Assembly (NCBI RefSeq): GCF_023336905.1
Contig: NZ_JAMBLS010000010.1
Span: forward strand, 1-64,000
Length of the DNA: 64,000 bases
Direction: 5' to 3'
DNA from: Bacteroides sp. ET71
GTDB taxonomy: Bacteria > Bacteroidota > Bacteroidia > Bacteroidales > Bacteroidaceae
Numbering within the stretch: the first letter of the stretch is position 1; each line of letters begins with the position of its first letter. Positions 24,966 through 33,710 of the stretch are shown here, piece by piece. The notes under the pieces are model-generated. The model saw only the letters and a list, made by a program, of their open reading frames with translations, was not told the origin of the DNA and did not search any database. A program made the position numbers and the translations under genes.

Positions 24966-27209
24966 TTAGATTAATGTTTTTAAATGTTCCATTTCTTCTT
25001 CAAGCGTTTTTCTTTGATTATTTAGTTCATGAAATTCAGGATGACTATTATTCCAAAACGCATTTTGTTCATTAATAATTCTTGATTTATTTATTTTAGG
25101 TGATAAAATAAATAAATTCTGAATCCTAGTAAGGCCCAAAATGAATGTAACGATAGAAAATACCAATCCAAATGTTAGTAGTTTATTTCCTGTAATATAT
25201 CCCCATAAATTTTTGTATGTAATATCCATGTTAGACATATCACTTACGAAATTACAAATAGAGAAAGGTGCTATTATTATTAATGCAACAATCGCTAATA
25301 TTTCGGAAAAAAAAGGAATATAGAATTTGACTAAAGAAATTGATTTTTCTCTATCTTCATTGAGATCTTTAATTTTTGAATCAAGGCTTTCTATCAATTT
25401 CTCAATTTCTGAAATTCTATCTTTTGTCTTTAATTTTTGTTTTAGTTTTATAATCTCATTGCAGCTGTTTTGATTTTCTTTTTCTTTATTATTAATTTGT
25501 AATTTAAGTTTTTCTATTTCATCTTGCTTGCTACTATTTATAGAAACTTGCTTATCCAACATACCTTTTATTGAGTCCAATTCTTGGGTCGTTTTTTGCA
25601 GTGTAGATGAAACCTCTTCTAATTTTTCTCCCATTTTTTCCATCCGTTTAATTCGTTCCGAATGTTCCTCTATAGCTAAATGAATGGTTGTGGATGCTAT
25701 TTTTATATTTTTCTGTTTCTCTTCATCTGAGATTTCCCCTATATCTGAGATTTTAACTACTTCATTCAAAACCTTTTGAGAACGATTGACTAAAGCACAA
25801 TACAGAGCAGAATAATCATCTTTTGACAGTTCGTCTTCGTTGATATATTTTGATACTAATCTTAATTTATGTCGAACATCTGTATTGTTTAATGCAATAC
25901 ATCGAGAAATAACTTCAATGAGACCATTTTTTCTTACAATTGTTGATTTGGAGCTATGAATCCATAACTCAGTAACGACTTTTGCTGGATGAATTATTGG
26001 TGAAATTTTTATTCCAGTATAATTATGTTTGATAAATTGTATCAAATCACTATTTAGTGATACGAATATGCAATTAATTTTTTCTCGTGATTGAACATGT
26101 CCTCTTTTCTTTATTATATAGTCATTTATATATATATCATGTATTTCACGGAAATTATTTTCTGAATTTGTCTGATTTCTCTGTATTCCTAATTCTTTAA
26201 CAGATGGTTTATTTCTATATTTAGTTATGATATTATTTAACTCTATATCGGATTCTCCTTGAATAATAATACCTGTATTTTCAATTAGTGTTCTTAGTTT
26301 ATTTCTTAATGATAATATTTTACTTGAAGATAGATTTCTTCTATAGTAAGCTTCTGCAATGGCTGTATTGGGATTAGGAACCTGAGCTTTTTCTACAGCA
26401 TACAGAATAGAATCTATTTCTTTCACTGTCATTGTATTGACAATAGCTCTATTCCCTGAGTTTAATATTATTTCTAAAAGTTCTTTAGCATAAATAACAT
26501 TAGCTTCACTATCAAAATCCAGAATGGCCATGACAAGAGATGAATCTAAATAATAGTCTATACTATTTATAGGTCTAATGTTTAAATCCACTTCTCTTTT
26601 TAGGAATGCAGCTACACATGATCCCCAAAAAATGTCATTAGCTATATTAAAAAGTTCTATTTTATTTTCCTTCAACTCTAAGAGAAAGCGCACTATGTGA
26701 AGATAATTTTCATTCACTAATGTCGCTGAATCTAAATCATTTAAGTATTTGAATAAATCTTCGGTGTTATCAATAAAGAAATCTAAAAAGGTTTTATCTG
26801 ATTCAACTAATTTATCTTGTAAGTATATTTTAAATTCAGATTCCAACTGGTCAAAGTATTTTATTACTTGATCCATTTTTGTATCAATATTTTCATTTAT
26901 AGAAATATTCCATATTCTTTTAATTTGAAATTGCTGGCCATTTTCATAAGTCGTAATATTGAAATCTGAATTAGCTTTGCTTATAGCCAAAATACATTGT
27001 TTTAGAACAGTTAATGGCATTTTTATTCCAAATATGGCCATTATATTTTCCTGCAATTCAGTAATATCATAAAATTTTGCCGTATCTATTTGTTGGGTAC
27101 ATTTAGTGGCTAAAACATATTTTATTATTGGGAAATAAATATCGTGATATAAATCTGCCCCTTCAGTATCATATAAAACTGCTAATAATGCAAAATTCTT
27201 TTTATTCAT
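24966..27209 (-). CDS. PIN-like nuclease / coiled-coil / membrane protein (unknown family)
   Basis: A 747-residue AT-rich cargo gene. Residues 1-210 are helical, without a recognised domain. Residues about 215-395 look like a PIN fold: YYLDSSLVMAILD (D222), NTMTVKEIDSIL (E264), REIHDIYINDYII (D358) and IFVSLNSDLIQF (D388), i.e. the four acidic positions in the usual order. Residues about 515-630 form a long coiled coil (EEHSERIKRMEKMGEKLEEVSSTLQKTTQELDSIKG). Two hydrophobic helices follow (FYIPFFSEILAIVALIIIAPFSI and LLTFGLVFSIVTFILGLTRI), then a short charged tail. It could be a membrane-anchored RNase effector. The domain call is by eye and moderate in certainty. Confidence 0.55.
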   Translation of the reverse strand: MNKKNFALLAVLYDTEGADLYHDIYFPIIKYVLATKCTQQIDTAKFYDITELQENIMAIFGIKMPLTVLKQCILAISKANSDFNITTYENGQQFQIKRIWNISINENIDTKMDQVIKYFDQLESEFKIYLQDKLVESDKTFLDFFIDNTEDLFKYLNDLDSATLVNENYLHIVRFLLELKENKIELFNIANDIFWGSCVAAFLKREVDLNIRPINSIDYYLDSSLVMAILDFDSEANVIYAKELLEIILNSGNRAIVNTMTVKEIDSILYAVEKAQVPNPNTAIAEAYYRRNLSSSKILSLRNKLRTLIENTGIIIQGESDIELNNIITKYRNKPSVKELGIQRNQTNSENNFREIHDIYINDYIIKKRGHVQSREKINCIFVSLNSDLIQFIKHNYTGIKISPIIHPAKVVTELWIHSSKSTIVRKNGLIEVISRCIALNNTDVRHKLRLVSKYINEDELSKDDYSALYCALVNRSQKVLNEVVKISDIGEISDEEKQKNIKIASTTIHLAIEEHSERIKRMEKMGEKLEEVSSTLQKTTQELDSIKGMLDKQVSINSSKQDEIEKLKLQINNKEKENQNSCNEIIKLKQKLKTKDRISEIEKLIESLDSKIKDLNEDREKSISLVKFYIPFFSEILAIVALIIIAPFSICNFVSDMSNMDITYKNLWGYITGNKLLTFGLVFSIVTFILGLTRIQNLFILSPKINKSRIINEQNAFWNNSHPEFHELNNQRKTLEEEMEHLKTLI

Positions 27210-27302
27210 AATATAAAAGTGTTTTTGATTGAATGAAAGTTAAAGGTATAATAATTACTTTATTATTACAAGTAATAGAGCTTATTTTTCTGTCAGCCGC
27301 CC

Positions 27303-27463
27303 GTTTCCTTGCCGTCCATAGAAGTTAGTACAGACTCTATTGAAAGCGAAAAGGTCATGCGGCTTTGCCGTTACGGGCAGAATCTTCCTCTTTCAGAGCG
27401 TATTCAGCCCGAAAACTTTTTCCCTTTCACGTCTGTACAATGGACGCCGACGGCAGCGGAAAC
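27303..27463. repeat. Long imperfect inverted repeat, about 160 bp
   Basis: GTTTCC/GGAAAC, GCCGTC/GACGGC, CCAT/ATGG and GTACAGAC (27328-27335)/GTCTGTAC (27431-27438) pair in order from the outside in, with short bulges, followed by GAAAG/CTTTC and GAAAA/TTTTC. The loop side is also G+C-rich. No convincing protein is encoded. It could be a structured RNA, a recombination end, or a remnant of an element end. Confidence 0.55.
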
Positions 27464-27495
27464 AAGCGACTGACGGAAAAGTCAGAAAAAAAAAC

Positions 27496-27548
27496 AAAAC
27501 AGCATATAGATTGGTTCAAATAGAGCCTAATACTATACGCTGTTTTTT
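27496..27548. terminator. Hairpin with T-run
   Basis: AAAACAGCATATAG (27496-27509) pairs with CTATACGCTGTTTT (27533-27546) with one mismatch, followed by more Ts on the plus strand and preceded by an A-rich run that would serve the minus strand. Likely a bidirectional terminator downstream of the HTH genes. Confidence 0.6.
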
Positions 27549-27662
27549 ATCATTTTGGAAAGGCTAATTTTTAGAAACACAAATAAAATGGGCAGGCGGT
27601 CAACTGCGCTCCCTCCAGAAAAATCAAAATCCCTATGTGTCCTTTGTTGAGCGTTTGGCGTG

Positions 27663-27971
27663 TCAGCTTCTTTTGTATCTGTACGCCTCCTTGTACCCTT
27701 TCATCAGTGTCTTTTCTATGTCGGAAGCCCGGTAGAGAATCTTGCCACCTACCTGTGTGTAAGGCAGAATGCCGTTGTTGCGGTAGTCCTGTAAGGTTCT
27801 CCGGCTTACTTTCAGCAGGTATGCCACTTCCTTGTCTGTCAGCAGTTCATCGCCATAAGCAGACGGTTGCCGTTTTTCCAACAACTTTTCGAGCAGGGCC
27901 AACAGCCTGTCGAAATTCGAGTGGAACGTCTTTACCCACTCATGGTCCTTTTCTCTGATTTCATTACTCAT
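27663..27971 (-). CDS. HTH (excisionase-like) protein
   Basis: A 102-residue protein whose C-terminal half is a helix-turn-helix of the MerR/excisionase type: ELLTDKEVAYLLKVSRRTLQDYRNNGILPYTQVGGKILYRASDIEKTL. The N-terminal half is a short coiled helix. Pairs of such genes precede the mobilisation genes in Bacteroidales elements and are thought to regulate excision. It is downstream of a paralogue at 28013-28324 on the same strand. Confidence 0.85.
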   Translation of the reverse strand: MSNEIREKDHEWVKTFHSNFDRLLALLEKLLEKRQPSAYGDELLTDKEVAYLLKVSRRTLQDYRNNGILPYTQVGGKILYRASDIEKTLMKGYKEAYRYKRS

Positions 27972-28012
27972 ATGCGTTTGATATTGGGTTATACATTATT
28001 CTTGAAACTCGT

Positions 28013-28324
28013 TCAAATGGTCTTGCCTTTCCAGCGGGCTTCCTTACGTTTCTCCTCCACATTTCCGACCACACGCTCCACATCATCGGGACGGTAGTAA
28101 GTCCGGTTTCCGATTTTTGTAAAGGCCAGCGTCCCGTTATCCCTCAAGGTCTGCAGGGTTCTCGGACTGATACGTAACCTGCGGCAGACCTCGTGGTTGT
28201 CCATCCATTCACTTGCTTCCTTTCCGCCATGTTCACGGCACAGACTTTCCACCCGCTGCACGAAACGATCCAGCTTGGCGGCAATCTCCTCGAAAGTCCT
28301 TTTTTCAAAGCTGATAATTTCCAT
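28013..28324 (-). CDS. HTH (excisionase-like) protein, paralogue
   Basis: A 103-residue protein with MDNHEVCRRLRISPRTLQTLRDNGTLAFTKIGNRTYYRPDDVERVV, the same winged-helix type as the neighbour at 27663. The gap between them is about 41 bp. Its promoter must lie in the 28325-28786 region shared with the divergent DUF3408 gene. Confidence 0.85.
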   Translation of the reverse strand: MEIISFEKRTFEEIAAKLDRFVQRVESLCREHGGKEASEWMDNHEVCRRLRISPRTLQTLRDNGTLAFTKIGNRTYYRPDDVERVVGNVEEKRKEARWKGKTI

Positions 28325-28786
28325 TGTCTTCTTTATTTTCAGTTAAACATATATTCAAAAATCTGGAACAGAACAGGTCTTTTACAGCCGATATACCATC
28401 ATGTCTCATCGTCCATTTTCGGATGGAAATGTGACCGTTTTATCCTGTTTCCACTGCAAATAAAAGCAGTAGAAATCACACTGCAATGGATTTTCAGACC
28501 GGTGACGATGCGTTGCCCGAAATGACATCATGTTACATATCAACTGTATATAATGAGCCTTCTTTATATACAGAATCTTCTTGACAATCCGGTATGTAGA
28601 AATCACTCCGGCAAATCACGGCAGTCAGCACCGACCGCCCAATCGGTATAGTGCACGAGATTACATAATTGTCACGGTATCTCCATTTGCTTGATTCTGT
28701 TCACTATACACACTTCCTTTGCTCACGACAATGAGTCAAGGTGCGCACCGAGACCAGTGAGTAAACCGATTAAAATCAAAAAATGT
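28325..28786. other. Intergenic region between divergent HTH and DUF3408 genes
   Basis: About 460 bp with no gene that I can support. Short open frames here have no recognisable protein pattern. It must contain the promoters for both directions, but no clean TAnnTTTG box was assigned. Confidence 0.4.
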
Positions 28787-29251
28787 ATGGTAACAAAAAA
28801 GAAATTGACCAAAGAAGAATGGGAGGCCATGACAGGTACAGACATGTCACTCATACTCCCATCAGATGGCAGCATTGAAACTGCCATAGAAGCATCCTTG
28901 AATGATACCGGGAAAGAGAAGTCAGAAGGAACGGTAGAACAGACCGACTCCACATTCGAGCCCCAGCAACCGTCAACCGGAAAAGAGGAAGCCATTCCCG
29001 CATCTCAGCGACGTATAAGCAGTAGACAGAGAAAACTATCTCTGGACGAATACCGGAAAACCTTTCTTCAGGTTCCGAGAATCGAAGACCGCAAGCCCGT
29101 GTTTGTTAGCGGCGAGGTACGTGACAGGCTGGACGAGTTTGTCCGCAGGTTGGGAGGACGCAAAATGAGCGTTTCCGGACTGCTTGAAAACATCGCCAGG
29201 CAGCATCTTGAAATCTATTCGGAAGACTTCGAGCAGTGGAGAAAGCTGTGA
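28787..29251 (+). CDS. DUF3408 family protein
   Basis: About 154 residues. An acidic and Ser/Thr-rich start is followed by a conserved C-terminal half: RRISSRQRKLSLDEYRKTFLQVPRIEDRKPVFVSGEVRDRLDEFVRRLGGRKMSVSGLLENIARQHLEIYSEDFEQWRKL, which is the DUF3408 pattern (ribbon-helix-helix-like, common in conjugative and mobilisable Bacteroidales elements). The ATG at 28787 (MVTKKKLTKEEW) is chosen; the frame is open further upstream, but those residues are not family-like. It precedes oriT and the mob genes. Confidence 0.8.
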   Translation: MVTKKKLTKEEWEAMTGTDMSLILPSDGSIETAIEASLNDTGKEKSEGTVEQTDSTFEPQQPSTGKEEAIPASQRRISSRQRKLSLDEYRKTFLQVPRIEDRKPVFVSGEVRDRLDEFVRRLGGRKMSVSGLLENIARQHLEIYSEDFEQWRKL

Positions 29252-29261
29252 CATTTTCAGG

Positions 29262-29406
29262 AATTACCGACTTGCTTACTGACTCCAGTCATTACAGTAT
29301 TCAGACAGTCAGCAACCGACCAGAGGGAGTAACGGACAAAACTTCAGTTTTGGGAGTTAGCGAGGTTATCTTTCGGGCATCCCGAAAACCTCGCTCCACT
29401 CCCAAA
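29262..29406. other. oriT-like region of the second mobilisation set
   Basis: Several hairpins lie between DUF3408 and mobA: CAAAACT/AGTTTTG (29337-29343, 29346-29352), TTTGGGAGT/ACTCCCAAA (29349-29357, 29398-29406), GCGAGGTT/AACCTCGC (29360-29367, 29387-29394) and an inner TTTCGGG/CCCGAAA (29371-29377, 29381-29387). The inner hairpin resembles the one in the element A oriT region. Position just upstream of mobA supports oriT. Confidence 0.6.
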
Positions 29407-29479
29407 GAGTGGAGACAATCAGCTCCCGGTGGTCGCAGATTGTGAGAAAAAGAACAATCAAAAATCAAACAGAGAAAAT

Positions 29480-29854
29480 ATGAATGACAAAAAGAAAAAC
29501 AGACCGAGGGGACGCCCCAGAGTAAGCGGAGTGTGCAAACTCAGCAAAGCCGTTACAGTGAAATTCTCCAAGATAGACTATGAGCGGCTATGCCGACGCA
29601 GCAGACAGGCTAACCTCACGCTGGCGGAATTTCTCCGCGTATCAGCCTTTGAGACGACGATAACGGCTAGACACTCTGCCGAGGAAACTGCCGTCATACG
29701 CAGCCTTACGGGTATGGCAAACAACCTGAACCAGCTGACCCGTCTGTCCCATCAGGCCGGATTCCACCGTACCCAAAAGACGGTGACGGAACTCCTGCAG
29801 AAACTCAAGGAGATTATAGTCCGGTACAGGCACGGAGAAGGGAGGCCGTCATGA
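29480..29854 (+). CDS. mobA: MobA-type relaxosome accessory protein
   Basis: About 124 residues starting MNDKKKNRPRGRPRVSGVCKLSKAVTVKFSKIDYERLCRRSRQANLTLAEFLRVSAFETTI, a ribbon-helix-helix-like DNA-binding start, then SLTGMANNLNQLTRLSHQAGF, the usual helix of MobA/MobC proteins. It overlaps mobB by 4 bp (ATGA). The start at 29480 follows an A/G-rich leader; an upstream GTG is in frame but unlikely. Confidence 0.85.
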   Translation: MNDKKKNRPRGRPRVSGVCKLSKAVTVKFSKIDYERLCRRSRQANLTLAEFLRVSAFETTITARHSAEETAVIRSLTGMANNLNQLTRLSHQAGFHRTQKTVTELLQKLKEIIVRYRHGEGRPS

Positions 29855-30777
29855 TTGGCAAGATCAAGAAAGGGAAATCCTTCGGCGGCTGTATCCGTTA
29901 CGTAATGGGCAAGGACAACGCGGAAATCATCGACTCCGACGGTGTACTGCTGGGAAATATCCGGGAAATAACGGATAGTTTCAACTACCAGCGGGAGCTT
30001 AATCCGAAGATCAAACAGCCTGTCGGACACATCGCATTGAGTTTCAAGCCGGAAGACAAGGCATTGCTGACAGATGAATTTATGGCTAAAATAGCCCGGG
30101 AATATATGGAACTGATGGGAATAAAAAACACTCAGTTCATCCTGGTAAGGCATCATAACACAGACAATCCGCACTGCCACCTGGTCTATAACCGCATCGG
30201 ATATGACGGCAAGGTAATCTCTTCCCAAAGCGATTACAAGCGTAATGAAATCGCCACAAAATTGCTTAAGGACAAGTACGGGTTGACATATGCGGAGGGC
30301 AAGGGCAAGACTAATGTGGAGAAGCTCCATGCTTCGGAGCGTGTGAAATACGAAATTTTCAATGCCGTCAAGGCAGCTTTGAAGCATTCCAAAACATGGA
30401 AAGAGTTCAACGATTACCTGCTTCGCCGGGGTATCAGGCTGGAATTTGTAAAACGTACCATGGAGATAAAAAAGCCGGAGGACATACAGGGAATCCGGTT
30501 CACCAAGGACGGGCAGACCTTCAAGGCTTCACAGATCAGCCGGGAGTTCAGCTTTGCCAAACTGAATGCCTTGTTGAGTTGGAAGCCCTCGGAAGCCCAA
30601 CAGGAATCCGAACGGAAGGTACTACAAAGGATACCGGACGGAGGCCATCTCCTCGAAAGTACGGGACAGGGACTGTTCAGTCCGACAAACGGCACTGCTC
30701 CCGAAGAGCCGTTACCTCAGGAAGAACTCTTGCGCAGACGCAGGAAAAAGAAAAGGAGGAAAGGATTCGGGTTGTAG
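29851..30777 (+). CDS. mobB: MobB-type relaxase
   Basis: A 308-residue relaxase: start MIGKIKKGKSFGGCIRYVMGKDNAEII and metal motif HHNTDNPHCHLVYNRI at residues 101-116. The C-terminal end is strongly basic (RRRRKKKRRKGFGL), like the element A copy. With MobA it would nick the oriT-like region at 29262-29406 and lead transfer by a helper conjugation system, since no type IV secretion genes are in the window. Confidence 0.92.
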   Translation: MIGKIKKGKSFGGCIRYVMGKDNAEIIDSDGVLLGNIREITDSFNYQRELNPKIKQPVGHIALSFKPEDKALLTDEFMAKIAREYMELMGIKNTQFILVRHHNTDNPHCHLVYNRIGYDGKVISSQSDYKRNEIATKLLKDKYGLTYAEGKGKTNVEKLHASERVKYEIFNAVKAALKHSKTWKEFNDYLLRRGIRLEFVKRTMEIKKPEDIQGIRFTKDGQTFKASQISREFSFAKLNALLSWKPSEAQQESERKVLQRIPDGGHLLESTGQGLFSPTNGTAPEEPLPQEELLRRRRKKKRRKGFGL

Positions 30778-30826
30778 CCTGTCCTTTCTCATTCAAATTA
30801 TTCATGAACATTAAAATTGCAGGAAT

Positions 30827-31600
30827 ATGAAATTGGAAGAATATATCGAGAGCATCTTCGGATGCCTGGAAAGAATAGAGAATAAAATCAACGGGTTATC
30901 CGTCCCCTTGCCGGAAGGCAATAGCTCGACAGTTAACAATGAAAAGGAAAAGGATGAGTCCGTGCTGAATGAAGTCCGGAAAGATCATGAGACATTTCGC
31001 AAATTGTTGGCTCGCGTGTACGAAGGACTTGCCGCCATTAAGAACGATATGGTTTCCATGGCCAGGAAGAACTCGTCACAGGAAAGACTTGGACAGGTCT
31101 TGTCAGAAATACGGAATGAACAGCGTCAGCACCAGAAGAAAGTGGAAGCCTTGTTTTGTGAGACCAATGACACAATCAGAAAGAATGTAGTTAAGACAAG
31201 CAACATCAACCATCATTTCAGCCTGAGTGTAGAATCCCCGTACACTCTTGGGAGTTTTTTCGTGATGTTCGTGACAATCGTGATTCTGTCCGTGACTCTC
31301 TATTTTTCGGTGAGGACAGATAACGTGCAGGCCGATAATGATCTGAAGTACCGTTATGTCAAGATGAAAGGAGAGGCTACCTCCGAGCGACTCGTGGAAC
31401 TTGAGAACCTTTTTGGACCGAACCGGGATAACGAACGGATAGAACAGATGCGTGAGGACGTGGAAGCCTACGAGGAAGCGGTACAGAGACAAGCTACTCT
31501 GACTGAGCAGGCACGGCTGAAAGAACAGGCCGCGAGAGAACTGGACACCAAGGCGAAGTCCATCAAGGACAAGTCTATTACGGACGAATCTAAAAAGTAA
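30827..31600 (+). CDS. Mobilisation-associated membrane coiled-coil protein
   Basis: A 257-residue protein with a helical charged N-terminal part, one clear membrane helix (TLGSFFVMFVTIVILSVTLYFSV, about residues 140-162), and a C-terminal coiled coil (EQMREDVEAYEEAVQRQATLTEQARLKEQAARELDTKAKS). Proteins of this shape follow MobA-MobB in Bacteroidales elements and are sometimes called MobC. The integrase starts 5 bp after its stop, so the four genes form one transcript. Confidence 0.7.
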   Translation: MKLEEYIESIFGCLERIENKINGLSVPLPEGNSSTVNNEKEKDESVLNEVRKDHETFRKLLARVYEGLAAIKNDMVSMARKNSSQERLGQVLSEIRNEQRQHQKKVEALFCETNDTIRKNVVKTSNINHHFSLSVESPYTLGSFFVMFVTIVILSVTLYFSVRTDNVQADNDLKYRYVKMKGEATSERLVELENLFGPNRDNERIEQMREDVEAYEEAVQRQATLTEQARLKEQAARELDTKAKSIKDKSITDESKK

Positions 31601-31604
31601 GCCT

Positions 31605-32807
31605 ATGGCCAGTGTGAAAGTGAAATTCAGACCTTCCACCATAGAGGGAAAGGAAGGTACCGTCTATTATCAGATTATCCAGAACCGTGTAATCCGTCAG
31701 CTAAAGACGGATTACCGGATATTTAAGGATGAATGGAATGAAGCTGAGAGCTGTATCATTGTCGGTAGTTCGGAACGAAGCAATCTGCTCCTTTCCGTGC
31801 AGGAACGCATGGAATGGGACCTGAAACGGTTGGACATGATTATCCGCCAACTGGAAAATCGAAAAGGGACATATACAGCAGATGATATTGTCACTTCTTT
31901 TCAAAGCAATACAGAGGGACAGTCGCTTTTCAACTTCATGCAAGGCATCATAGCCCGTCTCAAACAGATGGGCAAGATACGCACAGCCGAAAATTATTCC
32001 TGCACTCTGAAAAGTTTCATGCAGTTCAGAGGGGACAGGGATGTTCTGCTGCCCGAAATTGATTCGGATTTGATGCAGCTTTATGAAGCCTACCTTCATG
32101 GGAAAGGAGCCGTACGGAATACCAGTTCATTCTACATGCGTATCCTTCGGGCGGTATATAACCGTGCCTTGGAAAAGGAACTGATGGAACAGCGCAATCC
32201 TTTCAGGCATGTCTATACGGGAGTGGACAAGACCGTCAAACGTGCCGTTCCCTTATCAGCCATCAAACGTATGAAGAATCTGGATCTGTCCTTACAGCCT
32301 AATCTGGAATTTGCAAGGGACATGTTCCTGTTCAGTTTCTATACCCGTGGCATGTCGTTCATAGATATGGCTCACCTAAAAAAGAAAGATCTTCAGAACG
32401 GTTTCTTATCGTATCGCAGACGAAAGACCGGGCAGCAGCTGGTTGTCAGGTGGGAAAAATGTATGCAGGAGATTGTCGGCAAATACCCGGAAGACAGCCT
32501 CAGTCCTTATATTTTGCCGGTATTGAAATATCCTTTTAAGGATACGCACAAGCATTACAGGAGTGTCATGTCCGGAATAAACCGGAACCTGAAAGAAATA
32601 GCCAGATTGGCCGATATATCCGTTCCTCTAAGCATGTACTGTGCCCGTCATTCATGGGCAAGCGCAGCCAAAGGCAAGAACATTCCTATTTCTGTCATCA
32701 GTGAAGGAATGGGACATGATTGCGAGGCTACCACACAAATTTATCTGGCCTCATTGGATAACTCCGTAGTAGACAAAGCTAACGCACAGATATTAATGGA
32801 TTTGTAG
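31605..32807 (+). CDS. Tyrosine integrase 3 (mobilisation-set integrase)
   Basis: A 400-residue tyrosine recombinase: MASVKVKFRPSTIEGKEGTVYYQIIQNRVIRQLKTDYRIF (arm-binding start), a SAM-like core, FSFYTRGMSFIDMAHL (altered ArgI region), RRKTGQQLVV (Lys), CARHSWASAA (Arg box) and MGHDCEATTQIYLASL (His and Tyr). It belongs with the mobA-mobB set immediately upstream. It ends 34 bp before the inverted repeat at 32841, so it could act on that repeat or on an attachment site there. Confidence 0.9.
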   Translation: MASVKVKFRPSTIEGKEGTVYYQIIQNRVIRQLKTDYRIFKDEWNEAESCIIVGSSERSNLLLSVQERMEWDLKRLDMIIRQLENRKGTYTADDIVTSFQSNTEGQSLFNFMQGIIARLKQMGKIRTAENYSCTLKSFMQFRGDRDVLLPEIDSDLMQLYEAYLHGKGAVRNTSSFYMRILRAVYNRALEKELMEQRNPFRHVYTGVDKTVKRAVPLSAIKRMKNLDLSLQPNLEFARDMFLFSFYTRGMSFIDMAHLKKKDLQNGFLSYRRRKTGQQLVVRWEKCMQEIVGKYPEDSLSPYILPVLKYPFKDTHKHYRSVMSGINRNLKEIARLADISVPLSMYCARHSWASAAKGKNIPISVISEGMGHDCEATTQIYLASLDNSVVDKANAQILMDL

Positions 32808-32840
32808 GGCTCAATTAAGTGTTTAGTAAAACGACTACAT

Positions 32841-33027
32841 TCTATATAAGAGAGACATAATATGTTGCGAAATTACGTAAAATATAGCAACTATTATTAT
32901 TTAAGAGCCAATAAAAGCATATTGTAATGTTCAAAAACATAGAATTGTTTATCAGATTCTAGTTTTGAGACTTAAACAACAGTTGATAACCAGGATATTT
33001 CATCTGTCATACTACCTCTTATATAGA
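32841..33027. repeat. 187-bp segment flanked by 12-bp perfect inverted repeats (possible invertible promoter)
   Basis: TCTATATAAGAG (32841-32852) is the reverse complement of CTCTTATATAGA (33016-33027). The segment between holds a TAGTTTTG box (32960-32967) reading toward the restriction operon that starts at 33048. Size and setting match phase-variable promoters of Bacteroidales, though the repeats are shorter than most. Alternatively this is the attachment region of integrase 3. Confidence 0.45.
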
Positions 33028-33047
33028 GAGACTCAGCAAGATGGAAT

Positions 33048-33710
33048 ATGAGTCAGATAAAGTCTAAAGAAAGAGTTGCACAACGAGGTGAAGTATTTAC
33101 GGCAGAGCGTGAGGTAAACGCAATGTTGGACCTTGTAAAAAATGAGTGTTTGAGACCGGATTCCCGATTTCTGGAACCAGCTTGTGGTGACGGGAACTTC
33201 CTTTCTGCCATACTCAGACGTAAACTCGCAGAATTAAGAAGAAAATATAAGAAGAGCCCCCGTGACTACGAAAAGCAAGCGATCGTAGCCATAGGCAGTT
33301 TGTACGGTGTAGATATAATGAACGACAATGTATATGCTTGTCGTGAACGCTTATTCTCTATTTGGAATGAAGAATACACCGACCATTGTAAAGCCGAGGC
33401 TTCGGACGAAGCTCGTCAAGCGGCTAAGTTTATTATAAGCCGAAATATCATCAACGGAAATGCGCTAACACTGATGTGTGTCGATACTGATGGCAACGAT
33501 ACCACAGCTCCTATAGTCTTTTCAGAATGGACACTAATCGGTAGCACTCAGATGCAACGCTCTGACTACACAATGACAGACCTCCTTCTCTACAATGATA
33601 GTAGTGAGGGCAATCTATTCGCACTCACTGAAGAGCAAAAGGAAGAAGGTGGAATATTCCTGAGAAGATATATTACTCACTATAAAAAGGTTCAGGATTA
33701 TGGAGAATAG
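33048..33710 (+). CDS. Methyltransferase-like restriction protein, N-terminal SAM-motif protein
   Basis: A 220-residue protein starting VAQRGEVFTAEREVNAMLDLVKNECLRPDSRFLEPACGDGNFLSAILRRKL. The SAM motif I is LEPACGDGN at 42-50 and a second motif is GVDIMNDNVYACRERL. No NPPY/NPPF catalytic motif was found; the corresponding area reads IVFSEWTLIGSTQMQRSDY. It may be a non-catalytic partner or be dependent on the next gene, with which it overlaps by 11 bp. It is the first gene of a three-gene restriction block. Confidence 0.7.
   Translation: MSQIKSKERVAQRGEVFTAEREVNAMLDLVKNECLRPDSRFLEPACGDGNFLSAILRRKLAELRRKYKKSPRDYEKQAIVAIGSLYGVDIMNDNVYACRERLFSIWNEEYTDHCKAEASDEARQAAKFIISRNIINGNALTLMCVDTDGNDTTAPIVFSEWTLIGSTQMQRSDYTMTDLLLYNDSSEGNLFALTEEQKEEGGIFLRRYITHYKKVQDYGE

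Noticed and set aside
27340-27567. 75-codon plus-strand open frame
   Set aside because: It lies inside the long inverted repeat and the following terminator, so it is explained by that structure; composition is not protein-like.
28193-28606. Short open frames on both strands between the HTH genes and DUF3408
   Set aside because: They overlap the HTH gene antisense or lie in the promoter region, without family-like sequence.
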